Assembly (NCBI GenBank): GCA_029558535.1 | Contig: JAKQEK010000197.1 | Coordinates: forward strand, 1-64,000 | Direction: 5' to 3' | DNA length: 64,000 nucleotides | DNA from: Bacteroidota bacterium | Lineage (GTDB): Bacteria > Bacteroidota > Bacteroidia > Bacteroidales > ML635J-15 | Shown here: positions 44,645 through 55,050 of the stretch, piece after piece | How the letters are laid out: each line of letters starts with the position of its first letter | Numbering within the stretch: the first letter of the stretch is position 1 | Made by a program: the position numbers and the translations under genes | Notes under the pieces: generated by a model | Databases searched by the model: none | Told to the model about the DNA's origin: nothing | The model's input: the letters and a program-made list of their open reading frames with translations, nothing else

Positions 44645-46831
44645 ATGAGTGACAAAGAACAAAAAATAGGAGAATTATTAAAGAAATACTTTGGCTTTGA
44701 TACTTTTAAAGGTTTACAAAAAGAAGTTATATTAAGCCTTTTAGAAGGAAATGACACTTTCGTATTGATGCCAACAGGTGGAGGCAAATCTCTTTGTTAT
44801 CAACTACCTGCACTAATATTGGAAGGTACGGCAATTATCATATCTCCCCTGATTGCACTTATGAAAAATCAGGTTGATTCGATGAGAGGATTTAGCATGG
44901 AAGATGGAATTGCTCATTTTTTAAATTCATCACTGAACAAAACCGAGATTAATCAGGTAAAAGAAGATATTTTAAGCGGTAAAACCAAATTGCTGTATGT
45001 TGCTCCGGAATCCTTAACAAAGGAAGAAAATGTCGAATTTATGAAAAAATTTAAAATTTCTTTTTTTGCTATTGATGAAGCACATTGTATTAGTGAATGG
45101 GGACATGATTTCAGACCGGAATACAGGAGAATACGTCCAATTGTAAATGAATTAGGAGAAAGAGTTCCGATCATGGCATTAACAGCCACAGCTACACCTA
45201 AAGTACAGCATGACATTCAGAAAAATCTTGACATGGTTGATGCTGATGTATTTAAATCATCATTCCGAAGACATAATTTATATTACGAAGTAAGACCAAA
45301 AATAAAAGCTTCTAAGGAAATTATCAGATATATTAAAAACAACCCTGGCAAATCGGGTATAATATATTGTCTTAGTCGCAAAAAGGTTGAAGAACTTGCA
45401 GAAATGCTTGTCGTAAATGACATAAAAGCATTGGCATATCATGCGGGAATGGATTCGGCAACTCGTTCAAGAAATCAGGATATGTTTCTCAATGAAGATG
45501 TTGATGTTATTGTTGCAACAATTGCTTTTGGAATGGGTATTGATAAACCTGACGTAAGGTTTGTCATACATTACAACATTCCCAAAAGCCTTGAAGGTTA
45601 TTATCAGGAAACAGGACGTGCTGGAAGAGATGGCGGAGAAGGTAAGTGCATAACTTTTTACAGCTATGACGATATCCAGAAGCTCGAAAAATTTATGCAA
45701 AATAAACCTGTAAACGAACAGGAAATCGGAAAACAATTATTGTTCGAAACAGTTTCTTATGCAGAATCAAGCGTTTGCAGAGTAAGACAATTATTAAACT
45801 ATTTCGGCGAAGAAATGCTCGAAGATTGCGGGAATTGTGATAATTGCCTTAATCCTAAACCTAAATTTGAAGGCAAAGAAGACATTCTTACGGTACTCGA
45901 AACAATAATTACTGTTAAAGAAAGATTCAAATCAGAGCATATTGTTAATATTCTTACCGGTAAAAAAACGGCAGAAGTTTCAACATACAAACATCAGGAA
46001 CTACAGATTTTTGGAACCGGTGGTGAAGAAAATGCAAGACATTGGAAAGCTGTTATCAGACAAATGCTTATTGCTCAATTTATTGAAAAAGAAATTGTTA
46101 ATTACGGTTTATTAAAAGTAACACCCAGAGGTAGAGAATTTCTTGAAAATCCGCATTCTTTTATGTTGACAAAAGACCATAATTACGAAGATGGGGACAA
46201 TGACAATGAAGGTAATTTTAGTGGAGGTTCTGCAACAGATATGGAATTATTTGCAATGTTAAAGGACCTAAGAAAAGATATAGCTAAAAAGCACAATCTT
46301 CCTCCATTTGTAATTTTTGGTGATCCATCCTTGCAAGACATGGCTATACAATATCCGATTACTATGGAAGAATTAACAATGGTATCGGGTGTAGGACAAG
46401 GTAAGGCACAAAAATACGGGAAAGAATTCGTTGAACTTATAAAAAAACATGTCGAAGAAAATGAAATTGAAAGACCACAGGATTTTGTCATAAAATCTGT
46501 TGTAAATAAATCTACAAACAAGGTTTTTATTATTAAAAATATTGATAAAAAAATGCCTCTTAATGAAATTTGCAATGCTACTGGTCTTGAAATGATTGAA
46601 CTTATCGAAGAAATTGAAGCAATTGTCTATTCAGGAACCAGAATTAATATAGGCTATTATATCAGCTCTGTCCTCGACGAAGATGCTATTGATGATATTT
46701 ACTCTTACTTTAAGGAAGATGCAGAATCTGATTCTATCGAAGAAGCTATGGCAGAATTATCTGATACAGGCTACAGCGAAGAAGAGGTAAGACTCGTTAG
46801 GATAAAATTTATTTCTGAAATAGGTAACTGA
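44645..46831 (+). CDS. recQ: ATP-dependent DNA helicase RecQ
   Basis: This is a 728-aa helicase. Walker A is MPTGGGKS (Lys48), the DEAH box is AIDEAHCISEWGHDFRPEY, and the late motif is QETGRAGRDG. The RQC zinc site is visible (CRVRQLLNYF ... CGNCDNC), a winged-helix follows, and an HRDC domain lies near residues 535-610. About 100 further residues form a C-terminal extension seen in many Bacteroidota RecQ proteins. It unwinds recombination and stalled-fork intermediates. TAACTTTG at 44612-44619 is a likely -7 element. Its stop is 2 bp from the end of the convergent glycosyltransferase gene. Confidence 0.94.
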   Translation: MSDKEQKIGELLKKYFGFDTFKGLQKEVILSLLEGNDTFVLMPTGGGKSLCYQLPALILEGTAIIISPLIALMKNQVDSMRGFSMEDGIAHFLNSSLNKTEINQVKEDILSGKTKLLYVAPESLTKEENVEFMKKFKISFFAIDEAHCISEWGHDFRPEYRRIRPIVNELGERVPIMALTATATPKVQHDIQKNLDMVDADVFKSSFRRHNLYYEVRPKIKASKEIIRYIKNNPGKSGIIYCLSRKKVEELAEMLVVNDIKALAYHAGMDSATRSRNQDMFLNEDVDVIVATIAFGMGIDKPDVRFVIHYNIPKSLEGYYQETGRAGRDGGEGKCITFYSYDDIQKLEKFMQNKPVNEQEIGKQLLFETVSYAESSVCRVRQLLNYFGEEMLEDCGNCDNCLNPKPKFEGKEDILTVLETIITVKERFKSEHIVNILTGKKTAEVSTYKHQELQIFGTGGEENARHWKAVIRQMLIAQFIEKEIVNYGLLKVTPRGREFLENPHSFMLTKDHNYEDGDNDNEGNFSGGSATDMELFAMLKDLRKDIAKKHNLPPFVIFGDPSLQDMAIQYPITMEELTMVSGVGQGKAQKYGKEFVELIKKHVEENEIERPQDFVIKSVVNKSTNKVFIIKNIDKKMPLNEICNATGLEMIELIEEIEAIVYSGTRINIGYYISSVLDEDAIDDIYSYFKEDAESDSIEEAMAELSDTGYSEEEVRLVRIKFISEIGN

Positions 46832-46833
46832 TT

Positions 46834-47943
46834 TTAGGATATTTTTCTCCCCTTCCACTTTGGTTTGAAAAACAGCGATAAAAAAGCGGTTAAGACAATA
46901 TAAACCGGATGAAATACAGATAAAGGCACTAAACCAAAAATCAGATTTTGTTTTTTATAAAAATTACAAACCGGAATCATAAAGACTAATTCTGCAATAA
47001 ATTTTGTAATAATGATAATTGCGAATATTTTTAAAAAGTGTGCATTAAAAATTGATACAGCACTGCTGACCAGAACTGTTAATGAGGCTAAAAAAGTAAT
47101 AACAGCAACAAATATTGCAAAACTGTTTCGATAACCTGAAGTTTTTGATGCCCAGCGTACTCTTTGACTAATGAAATCTGAAAGTGATTGAGGTGCCTTG
47201 GTTTTAACATTTGCTTCCAAATATTTTACAAATCCTACTTTTTGCTTCATAGATAAATAATGCAATAAAAACACATCATCCCCTGAAGAATACTTATCGT
47301 TTACATGCTCCAATGCTTCTATCATAGATTCTCTATAAACAGCATAATTAGCTCCGTTACACATAAAAGCTTTGTTTATAAAAAACCCTGCCGCACCACT
47401 TCCTGTCAGACTCAAAAACTCAAGCTGAAACAAAGAAGAAAATACAGATTGACTTTTTAAGAACTCGACCGGGCCACAAATCATTTGATAGTCTCCGGAC
47501 TCCATCTCTGATATCATTATCCTCAACCAGCTCTCATTTACTTTGCAATCTGCATCAGTAAAAACAAGTATTTCTCCTTTAGCCTTTGACACTGCATAAC
47601 GTATTGCACTTTTCTTTCCCTGCAACGAATCAGGCAAATCAAACAAATAAATTCGTTTATCTGAAAATTTCGAAATTTCATTATAAAAATTGTCTTCACT
47701 GTGATCATTTACCAAAATTATTTCAAAATCTCCTTTAAAATTTTGATTAAAAACTCCTTCGATAAGCGAAGCAAGATTAGATTCCTCGTTGCGGAAAGCA
47801 ACAATAATACTAACAAATTTTTCAGAATTCCCATTTACCTCTTTCACAGTTTTCCTCATAATAAAAGCAATAGCAAAAACAATAATAAGTATCGAATAAA
47901 TACTTACTATCACTAAGGAAACTATTGTAAGAGTCAAACTCAT
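46834..47943 (-). CDS. Family 2 glycosyltransferase, membrane-bound
   Basis: This is a 369-aa protein with one N-terminal membrane helix and three near the C-terminus. The GT-A core carries VSIIVAFRNEESNLASLIEG, the metal-binding FTDADC and the acceptor motif QRVRWASK, typical of processive or lipid-linked GT2 enzymes. It probably acts on a cell-envelope glycan; donor and acceptor are unknown. It is a single gene between recQ and the DUF1015 gene. Confidence 0.86.
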   Translation of the reverse strand: MSLTLTIVSLVIVSIYSILIIVFAIAFIMRKTVKEVNGNSEKFVSIIVAFRNEESNLASLIEGVFNQNFKGDFEIILVNDHSEDNFYNEISKFSDKRIYLFDLPDSLQGKKSAIRYAVSKAKGEILVFTDADCKVNESWLRIMISEMESGDYQMICGPVEFLKSQSVFSSLFQLEFLSLTGSGAAGFFINKAFMCNGANYAVYRESMIEALEHVNDKYSSGDDVFLLHYLSMKQKVGFVKYLEANVKTKAPQSLSDFISQRVRWASKTSGYRNSFAIFVAVITFLASLTVLVSSAVSIFNAHFLKIFAIIIITKFIAELVFMIPVCNFYKKQNLIFGLVPLSVFHPVYIVLTAFLSLFFKPKWKGRKIS

Positions 47944-47971
47944 TGTAAACTTATTTCCACAAAAATAAAAA

Positions 47972-48001
47972 AGCCTGAAAATTTCGGAGAACTTTCAGGC
48001 T
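47972..48001 (-). terminator. Terminator of the DUF1015 gene
   Basis: GCCTGAAA (47973-47980) and TTTCAGGC (47993-48000) form an 8-bp stem. On the minus strand it is followed by a run of T, 20 bp after the DUF1015 stop codon. Confidence 0.8.
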
Positions 48002-48020
48002 AAATTATTTAATTTACTTA

Positions 48021-49271
48021 CTAATCCAATTTATGAATTACCAAACCCGATCTGAGTTTAGGCTCAAACCATGTTGTTTTTGGAGGCATAATATTTCCTG
48101 AATCTGCAATATTTATAAGCTGATCCATTGAAACAGGATATAAAGCAAAAGCTGCTTTCATCTCACCACTATCAACTCTCTTTTTAAGTTCTCCCAAACC
48201 ACGAATACCACCTACAAAATCAATTCTTGTACTTCTTCTTAAATCTGCAATTCCTAAAATATCATTGAGAATATATTTAGAAAGCACATTTACATCAAGA
48301 ATATCAATCGGGTCATTATCATTATAGGTATTCGGTTTTGCATTAAGCTTATACCAATGACCATCAATATACATACTGAATTCGTGCAAAGAGGCTGGTT
48401 TATAAATTTCTGTTCCCATATCCTGCATATAGAAATTTTCTATAATCTTATTCATAAATTCTTCCTTGCTCAATCCGTTCAAATCTTTAATAACACGGTT
48501 ATAATCAATAATTTTCAATTGATTATCAGGGAATATTACTGCCATAAAATAACAATATTCCTCGTCTCCTGTTGCATTAGGATTATTTTCCGATCTCTCT
48601 TTTCCTATCCTACTTGCTGCAGCAGTTCTATGATGTCCATCTGCAACATACATAAAAGGAATTTGTGTTGCAAATATTTCTTCAATTCTATTATTGACAG
48701 CAGCATCGTAAATTGGCCAAAAATGATGACCAAAACCATCTTCTGCAACAAAGTCATACTCGGCAGGTTGGTTCTTTACTATAGATTCGACCATTCTGTC
48801 AATCTCAGGAACAGCTTTATACGAAAAGAAAACCGGTTCAATGTTAGCATTTGTATATTTTGTCAGAATCATTCTATCTTCTTCCTTATCGGGACGAGTT
48901 AATTCATGTTTTTTGATTTTTCCTTCAAAATAATCTTTATACCATGCACAACCGACTATACCGTATTGCGTACGACCATCCATAGTTTGAGCATAAATAT
49001 AATATTTTGCTTCTTCATCCTCAATAAGCCAGCCTTGAGCCTGCATATTTTTAAAATTCTCAACAGCTTTCTCATAAACTATATTACTATGCACATCTGT
49101 ACCTGCAGGCAAATCTATTTCTGCTTTTGTTACATGCAATAAAGATTCCTTTTTACCGGCTGCCATCTGAGCAGCTTCTTCACTGTTCATAACATCATAA
49201 GGTAAACATGTTACCTTCTCTACTAATTCTTTTGGAGGACGTAATCCTCTGAAAGGTCTAACTACTACCAT
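48021..49271 (-). CDS. DUF1015 family protein
   Basis: This is a 416-aa cytoplasmic protein. The family start is clear (VVRPFRGLRPPKELVEKV, then LPYDVMNSEEA), and the block PFMYVADGHHRTAAASRIG is the most conserved part. In many Bacteroidota and Firmicutes this family sits beside serine-biosynthesis genes; here it is alone. The biochemical function is not established, although the ADGHHR motif suggests a nucleotide- or metal-dependent enzyme. Confidence 0.88.
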   Translation of the reverse strand: MVVVRPFRGLRPPKELVEKVTCLPYDVMNSEEAAQMAAGKKESLLHVTKAEIDLPAGTDVHSNIVYEKAVENFKNMQAQGWLIEDEEAKYYIYAQTMDGRTQYGIVGCAWYKDYFEGKIKKHELTRPDKEEDRMILTKYTNANIEPVFFSYKAVPEIDRMVESIVKNQPAEYDFVAEDGFGHHFWPIYDAAVNNRIEEIFATQIPFMYVADGHHRTAAASRIGKERSENNPNATGDEEYCYFMAVIFPDNQLKIIDYNRVIKDLNGLSKEEFMNKIIENFYMQDMGTEIYKPASLHEFSMYIDGHWYKLNAKPNTYNDNDPIDILDVNVLSKYILNDILGIADLRRSTRIDFVGGIRGLGELKKRVDSGEMKAAFALYPVSMDQLINIADSGNIMPPKTTWFEPKLRSGLVIHKLD

Positions 49272-49404
49272 TTTGAGAATATTTTAATTATTTATTTTCC
49301 GACAAATATATAAGATTTAATATAAATTACAAATGAGAAAGTTGTTTCTATCAATAATTTTAGACAAGCATACAAAGTTGTAATATTATTGTCAAAAAAA
49401 ACAA

Positions 49405-51561
49405 TTAATCTAGCAATACAAAACGGGTTGAATAAGCTTTTTCATTTATTTTCAACGAAATAAAATATATACCGGTATCGGCAGATATCAAAATTTTCGA
49501 AATCGGTATTGAATTCTGTCCTGACACTAACTCACATGACTTGGTTGAAACCATTTCGCCTAAAATATTATAGACAATAATTTCACAGGTACAGTTCGTC
49601 TCCTGGTTGATAATAATATTTGAATTTATATAGCCCGGATTTGGAAAAATCATCAAGTCATCAGCAAGTTTAACATCTTGACTTTCGCTTAATAAAGAGG
49701 TATAATTAATTCTCCATCCGCTTCCCAAACTACTTGTTGATGATGAAAAGAATTGAACAATTGCAGTATCTGCTTCAACAGTCAAAGCTTGTTCCGGGAT
49801 ATTATTTAAATCGTACAATTCAATTAGATTTGCTGAATTTATGGAATTCTTATAGACTCTTACAAAATCAATTTGCCCTCCCAAATCAAAATAATCAAAA
49901 TTTATTTCAATTCTGTTTACATCAGGGGGTTGAATATGCCATGAGCATAGTGTAGATTTACTGTAATCACAATCTTTGCTGCCATCATCAAAACTACCGG
50001 CAGGTTGGGTTAAATAACTGTTTGACTGACAAGTTCTGGTTCTATAATTAACTGCCCATCCATCAGAAGTATTTGCTGCATCTGTTGTAAAGCTTAAGGT
50101 CATTTTACCCGATAATGCTACACATTCTTCATCCTGAGGGGGATTATCAGCATCAAAACTTGCCACAAGAATATTATCCATAATATCTCCATCCCAAACA
50201 TTTATAACATCCCCACTAGCCAAATTGAATTTAGTAAATTTCAGAAAAACAATCTGTCTGCATTCGGGTTCAATTATGTAGGTACAATTTGAATTATTCT
50301 GATAATTGTAAAATGAACTCCCGTCATCAAAATAGCCTTCGTTTCCATCAATATTTAATTCAGTATTACAATATACTGGATATGATCCTGCTGGAAAAAT
50401 ATTAATTAATGCATGTTGCCAATAGCAATAATTACCCTCTCCACTACCCGGAGTTGCCTGTGTTCCCAAGGCATCTAAAGTATAAAACCCATTTCCATAA
50501 CCTCCCCAACCCCAATTCATGTGAAAATGATCTTCTCCCTGATATCCGTCACAATTCCATGCATGACCTGCTTCGTCAGAATAGCCTACATAAAATATTG
50601 GTTTTTTCGCATCAATCTGAGCTCTCAACAATTCTTTCCATTCTTCTTCATAATAATCATCTTTTTCAACGAGGTCAATGCTATTCTGATATTTAAAATA
50701 ATTAACAAGAGCATAAGCAACATCCTCTGGTCCGGCTGCAGAGCCTTCGGGACTCCACCACATTCTGATAGCAACTCCGGCATGAAAACACATTTTTGCA
50801 AGTTCTTCATTATACTGCTGTCCTTCAGCAGGCATAGAGTACCAATTATAAGTATTTTGTCCGAAATTTACTGTAAAATCGCCAAAGCCTCCGTTTTCGT
50901 CCGAAGTATGAGTATATGATCCTACTCCTGCAGACGGCCAGTTATAATATTTCATTATTTGTAGCATTGCAATTGCTGAACAACCGACAGGACATCGTCC
51001 ACCATAACCTGTGTATGTACCGGAGGCTTCAGGACACATTGCATTATACGGATAACTCTGATTCCAAATAATAGGATCCAACAATCCTTCCACAGTTGTT
51101 CTGTTTTTAAAACCATTTTCCGGTTTAAACTCTGCAAGTTCTAACCATTCATTTCGTATATCTTCTTTGATTATCAATCTATCTTCAATTGCAGCCTTAT
51201 TCATTTCTGAATAATAATCAAGCAAAGATTGTTGTGAGGGAGAAACATTCCCAATATTAAAACCTGATTGCATCGAATAAGCTAAAATAGGTTTGATATT
51301 ATCATCGGCAGAAACAATTATGAATCCCTCATCTTCATTTACATTAAAAATATAATAAAATTCTTGTTTAATATTTGAAGGTTCGTAAATACAAGTCAGT
51401 TTAATGTCATCATACTTAACCATTACCTGATAATCAAGACTATTTACACATTGAAAATAGTGATTTAAAGCAATTTTTTCTGCAAGCTCCTTAGGAACTC
51501 TTGAACCATAAAGGAAATTGACAACAAACAGTGTAATTATTATCGCAAAAAATTTTCTCAT
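49405..51561 (-). CDS. Secreted C10-family (streptopain-like) cysteine protease with CUB and T9SS domains
   Basis: This 718-aa protein has a signal peptide (MRKFFAIIITLFVVNFLYGS), a Spi/inhibitor-like propeptide (to about 150), and a C10 peptidase domain with Cys in GCSAIAMLQIMKYYNWP (about 195) and His in GHAWNCDGY (about 332), followed by NWGWGGYGNGFY. Two CUB-like domains (about 400-640, with GYFDDGSSFYNYQNNSNCTY and GSFDDGSKDCDYSKST) come next. A T9SS sorting domain (IFPNPGYINSNIIIN to TRFVLLD) ends it. Relatives include streptopain and prtT/interpain-type proteases. It is expected to be an exported, propeptide-activated protease. Confidence 0.9.
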   Translation of the reverse strand: MRKFFAIIITLFVVNFLYGSRVPKELAEKIALNHYFQCVNSLDYQVMVKYDDIKLTCIYEPSNIKQEFYYIFNVNEDEGFIIVSADDNIKPILAYSMQSGFNIGNVSPSQQSLLDYYSEMNKAAIEDRLIIKEDIRNEWLELAEFKPENGFKNRTTVEGLLDPIIWNQSYPYNAMCPEASGTYTGYGGRCPVGCSAIAMLQIMKYYNWPSAGVGSYTHTSDENGGFGDFTVNFGQNTYNWYSMPAEGQQYNEELAKMCFHAGVAIRMWWSPEGSAAGPEDVAYALVNYFKYQNSIDLVEKDDYYEEEWKELLRAQIDAKKPIFYVGYSDEAGHAWNCDGYQGEDHFHMNWGWGGYGNGFYTLDALGTQATPGSGEGNYCYWQHALINIFPAGSYPVYCNTELNIDGNEGYFDDGSSFYNYQNNSNCTYIIEPECRQIVFLKFTKFNLASGDVINVWDGDIMDNILVASFDADNPPQDEECVALSGKMTLSFTTDAANTSDGWAVNYRTRTCQSNSYLTQPAGSFDDGSKDCDYSKSTLCSWHIQPPDVNRIEINFDYFDLGGQIDFVRVYKNSINSANLIELYDLNNIPEQALTVEADTAIVQFFSSSTSSLGSGWRINYTSLLSESQDVKLADDLMIFPNPGYINSNIIINQETNCTCEIIVYNILGEMVSTKSCELVSGQNSIPISKILISADTGIYFISLKINEKAYSTRFVLLD

Positions 51562-52397
51562 AAAAACATTTTTACATCAAAGACAAAGATAATCAATTAA
51601 CAGTTGTATGCAGTTTATAATTTAAAAAATTGTCTTATTTAACCGACATCTATTAATCGCTTTTGTCATAGTATTTGTGCCCTACCCATACTCCCACAAT
51701 TTAACAAATACATATTCCAAAAGCTACTATTCCAGTTTGTGAACCCCCGACTTAAAAGTCGGGGTTACAGATATTGAGCCCTACGGGCTCAGAGTATTGA
51801 ACCAGGTAAATAATTACCGAAAATTTTTGAAACAAAAAAGGCTGTTTTATGCAGCCTTTTATATTAATAGAGTTTTTACCTGCTTTTGCACTCCAGCGCG
51901 AGTTACTCGCGTTGGAGTATTCGATCATCCATGACTGGCACTGAAGCGAGGGGCACTCAGATTGCAGTGTTGGACAAATATCAAATCTAGTTAAGCCCGT
52001 TGGGTTCAAAAATTTAAACCAGCTAAATAATTACAAAAAACACTTTCACAGCCAATGTTTAGGTACGGACTTTGACGAAGGAAACGTAAACAAACAATAG
52101 TGTGTATTTATAAAGGATTTCTCACTACGTTCGAAATGACTGGTGCGTATAGGTGTAAGAGTCGGTGACAAGAACAAAGCAGGAATAAAACCGAAATTTC
52201 AGTCGCCGACTGTTATTACTATCTAAAAAAGTCATTTCGATGCCTGACGTAGTATGGCTGAGAAATCTTTAGCCTTCAATAATTAACATCATCGCTTACT
52301 CAGATTTTGCTCCTCCGGGCTCAGAGTATTGAACCAACTAAAAAAATACAAAAAGGCCACATAAAGCAGCCTTTTGTAGTGTATTACATTAGTTTTA
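51562..52397. repeat. Hairpin-rich duplicated intergenic region, no gene
   Basis: This 836-bp stretch has no credible gene. It contains CCCCGACTT-aa-AAGTCGGGG (51745-51764), GAGCCC-tac-GGGCTC (51776-51790), a CTCCAGCGCGAG/CTCGCGTTGGAG hairpin near 51892-51918, a direct repeat GGGCTCAGAGTATTGAACCA at 51785-51804 and 52317-52336, and a long inverted pair (52112-52140 and 52231-52270) whose ends read AAAGGATTTCTCACTACG and CTGAGAAATCTTT. An AAAAAGGC...GCAGCCTTTT terminator-like hairpin occurs near both direct repeats. This looks like accumulated REP/MITE-like elements. Confidence 0.75.
52351..52375 (-). terminator. Probable terminator of the aminotransferase gene
   Basis: AAAAGGC (52351-52357) pairs with GCCTTTT (52369-52375). 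On the minus strand it lies 22 bp after the stop codon and is followed by T-rich sequence. A near copy lies at about 51834-51858 within the duplicated region. Confidence 0.65.
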
Positions 52398-53420
52398 TTA
52401 AAAATCAAAAACGGTAACCCAGCCAAACGGGTCTTCTACATCACCAAATTGCATTCCAACAAGGGTCTCATACAATTTAACAGATACCGGTCCCGGTTTG
52501 CCATCCGGACAATATTTATAAATTTTACCTGTATCAAGATCGTTAATTTCTCCAATTGGTGAAATAATTGCTGCTGTTCCGCAAGCCCCGACTTCTTCGA
52601 AGCCCGGCAATTCTGTAAATTCGACAGGTCTTCTTTCTACTTTATAGCCTAAAAACTCAGCAAGTTCTTCAAGACTCTTGTTAGTTATTGACGGTAAAAT
52701 TGATGATGATTCTGGAGTAATGTATGTATTGTTCTTAATTGCGAAAAAATTAGCAGCACCAATTTCGTCAATATATTTTTTCTCTCTGCAGTCGAGATAC
52801 ATTGGAGCTCCGTATCCGGCATCATGTGCTTTAATAACGCCTCTTAAACTTGCAGCATAATTACCTCCGACTTTAAATGTACCAGTTCCCAAAGGAGCAG
52901 CTCTATCAGAATCTCTAACAACAGCAATTTTTATTGGTTTGAAACCTTCTTTAAAATATGGACCAACGGGAGTAACAAAAATCATAAAAGTATATTCGTC
53001 AGCAGGTTGAACACCAACTTTTGGTCCCGATCCAAACAAAAATGGTCTTATATAAAGCGTTGCTCCAGAGCCATAAGGAGGAACAAAATCTTTATTTATC
53101 TCAACAACTTTACTTACCATTTTGTAAAAAAGATCATCATCTACCTGAGCCATGTATATCCCCTCGCAGGAATGTCTCATTCTCTTTGCGTTTTCTTTCC
53201 ACCTGAACAGACGAATTTTACCGTCTTTGCCACGATAAGCTTTCATCCCTTCAAAACAAGCCTGTCCATAGTGCAAAACAGTTGCTGCCATGTGAATATT
53301 TACACATTCATTATCCGTTACCTCAATTTCTCCCCATTTTCCATCCTTATATACACTACGTACATTGTAATAGGTTTTTACATAACCAAAAGGGAGTTTC
53401 GACCAATTTAAATCTTGCAT
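52398..53420 (-). CDS. ilvE: Branched-chain amino-acid aminotransferase
   Basis: This is a 340-aa protein from the ATG at 53420 (MQDLNWSKLPFGYVKTYYNV); the longer frame adds only eight residues. It is a fold-type IV PLP enzyme of the eukaryote-like BCAT group, with the catalytic lysine in GTFKVGGNYAASLRG, plus YGQACFEGMKAYRG and EVGACGTAAIISPIG. It interconverts leucine, isoleucine and valine with their 2-oxo acids, using glutamate. It is a single gene. Confidence 0.93.
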   Translation of the reverse strand: MQDLNWSKLPFGYVKTYYNVRSVYKDGKWGEIEVTDNECVNIHMAATVLHYGQACFEGMKAYRGKDGKIRLFRWKENAKRMRHSCEGIYMAQVDDDLFYKMVSKVVEINKDFVPPYGSGATLYIRPFLFGSGPKVGVQPADEYTFMIFVTPVGPYFKEGFKPIKIAVVRDSDRAAPLGTGTFKVGGNYAASLRGVIKAHDAGYGAPMYLDCREKKYIDEIGAANFFAIKNNTYITPESSSILPSITNKSLEELAEFLGYKVERRPVEFTELPGFEEVGACGTAAIISPIGEINDLDTGKIYKYCPDGKPGPVSVKLYETLVGMQFGDVEDPFGWVTVFDF

Positions 53421-53604
53421 AATAATAAATTTTTGTTCGTTCAAAATTATAAATTTGAAAATAAATATCCTAAAAAAAAACTATGTTGTTAAATATATTG
53501 ATTAATATTATTGGGAATTATGTTTGAATAATCTTTTTACAACCCTACGGAATTGCCGTTGTTTTAACATTGTGATTTTGGGATTTGGTTTCTTGGAATT
53601 TCCC

Positions 53605-55050
53605 CTACCATTTCATTATTTCATCGAGAATGGACTTAAAGTTGGTATTATCCATATCTTCATTAAAGTAAACCGAGTGTAGGCCTGAAGTGTAAACGGG
53701 TACCATTGCATCTGTATGATCCCATGTTGTAAATGCTACCCCTGCTCTATCGGAGAGTATTTTCGAAAAAACCACAGCTAATGGATTCAAACCACCGTAT
53801 TTAATCTCAATCTCATCATTTGATAATGTTGATTTATTATAAAAATACAGGTCATAAGCTTCGACAATTGCTTGATTTTCATTATCTGTAAACACTAAAG
53901 GATGACTGTAAAAGTGCAAATTTGCCAGATATATTACATCCGGCAATGAATAAATTTTATTCGAATTTTTATACTCCGATAAAACATCAGAAAAATAATC
54001 AACTGAAGAAATCTGGAGATTTAAATATCCTTTGTTGTTCAGACTGTCAATATTTTGTTCGGTAAAGTAAATCCCTCCTGTTTCGTGATCTGCCGTTACA
54101 ATAATGAGAGTTTCGTTAGGATGATATGAAAAAAATGAAAATGCTTCTAAAATCGCATTGTTAAAATCAATTACTTCTTGTGCAATTGCAGCAGCGTCAT
54201 TATTATGAGAAGCCCAATCTATTTTTCCTCCTTCAACCATAATAAAAAACCCTTTTTCATTAAATAAATAGCCAATAGCCTCCCTTACAATATCTTTTAG
54301 CTCATACCCACCATGTTCTTCTCTGTCAATACCATAAGGCATTTCTCCTTTTTCAAGTAATACGGGATTTACAAACATAACTCCTTTGGCAGTAGTGTCT
54401 ATCGAACTAATTTCAAATATATCGTTAGTTATAACATAGCCATAATCTTTTACTCGTTGATATAAATCTTCTTTATCAATATTTTTCCCTTTTGGGTATT
54501 TAAATCCTCCCCCTCCGAAAAATTCAAAACCTGAAGTGGGAAGCTGATACCCTATTTCATAATAATTATCTCTGCTCTCGCTAACAGCATAAAAAGCTGC
54601 AGGTGTGGCATGATCAATACTTACGCTGGTTATAATCCCAACTTTATACCCTATTTCATGGGCTTTTTTTGCCATTGACACAGGCATAGATGCTTTTGGA
54701 TATTCGGGATAATATGAAATTACCCCATTATTTGCTTTTACTCCACAAGCAATTGCCGAACCGGCAGCCCCCGAATCAGTAATTATATTATCATTACTTC
54801 CTGTAGTACATTCAGCATAGGCATGAAATCCAGTAAAAGTGAGTTTACCCTTTCTGATTTTACCTTTAGCCGAAGAAATGTATGCGTGAGTTAAATCAAC
54901 ATGATTTTTACCCATTCCGTCACCAATAAATAAAAAAACATATTTTGGTCTTAAAGCTTCCCTTATCTGTTGACCCTGAGCCAGGCAGGTAAATGAGAAT
55001 AATATTATACACCCAACCAGCAAAAAACCATATCTAAATTTTTGTATCAT
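53605..55050 (-). CDS. Alkaline phosphatase
   Basis: This is a 481-aa exported protein with a signal peptide (MIQKFRYGFLLVGCIILFSF to about residue 26). Metal-binding FLFIGDGMGKNH, the nucleophile serine in TDSGAAGSAIACG and the late metal motif TADHETGG are all present, as in the PhoA superfamily. It releases phosphate from monoesters outside the cytoplasm. It is divergently oriented to cysS. No pho box was recognised. Confidence 0.92.
   Translation of the reverse strand: MIQKFRYGFLLVGCIILFSFTCLAQGQQIREALRPKYVFLFIGDGMGKNHVDLTHAYISSAKGKIRKGKLTFTGFHAYAECTTGSNDNIITDSGAAGSAIACGVKANNGVISYYPEYPKASMPVSMAKKAHEIGYKVGIITSVSIDHATPAAFYAVSESRDNYYEIGYQLPTSGFEFFGGGGFKYPKGKNIDKEDLYQRVKDYGYVITNDIFEISSIDTTAKGVMFVNPVLLEKGEMPYGIDREEHGGYELKDIVREAIGYLFNEKGFFIMVEGGKIDWASHNNDAAAIAQEVIDFNNAILEAFSFFSYHPNETLIIVTADHETGGIYFTEQNIDSLNNKGYLNLQISSVDYFSDVLSEYKNSNKIYSLPDVIYLANLHFYSHPLVFTDNENQAIVEAYDLYFYNKSTLSNDEIEIKYGGLNPLAVVFSKILSDRAGVAFTTWDHTDAMVPVYTSGLHSVYFNEDMDNTNFKSILDEIMKW

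Noticed and set aside
48357-48902. 181-codon + strand frame opposite the DUF1015 gene
   Set aside because: It is a shadow of a well-recognised gene. Its composition (Ile/Phe/Cys-rich) is that of antisense frames in AT-rich DNA.
51752-52009. Minus-strand open frame of 85 codons in the ilvE downstream region
   Set aside because: It is made of the hairpin repeats and has no start context or family resemblance.
52112-52270. Insertion sequence with transposase
   Set aside because: The inverted pair encloses only about 90 bp with no coding capacity, so at most a MITE-like or REP element.
54580-54600. CGCTAAC core in the alkaline phosphatase gene as a distant partner of attC 8
   Set aside because: It lies inside an intact conserved gene with no second core or arms. 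A single 7-base match is expected by chance in 64 kb.
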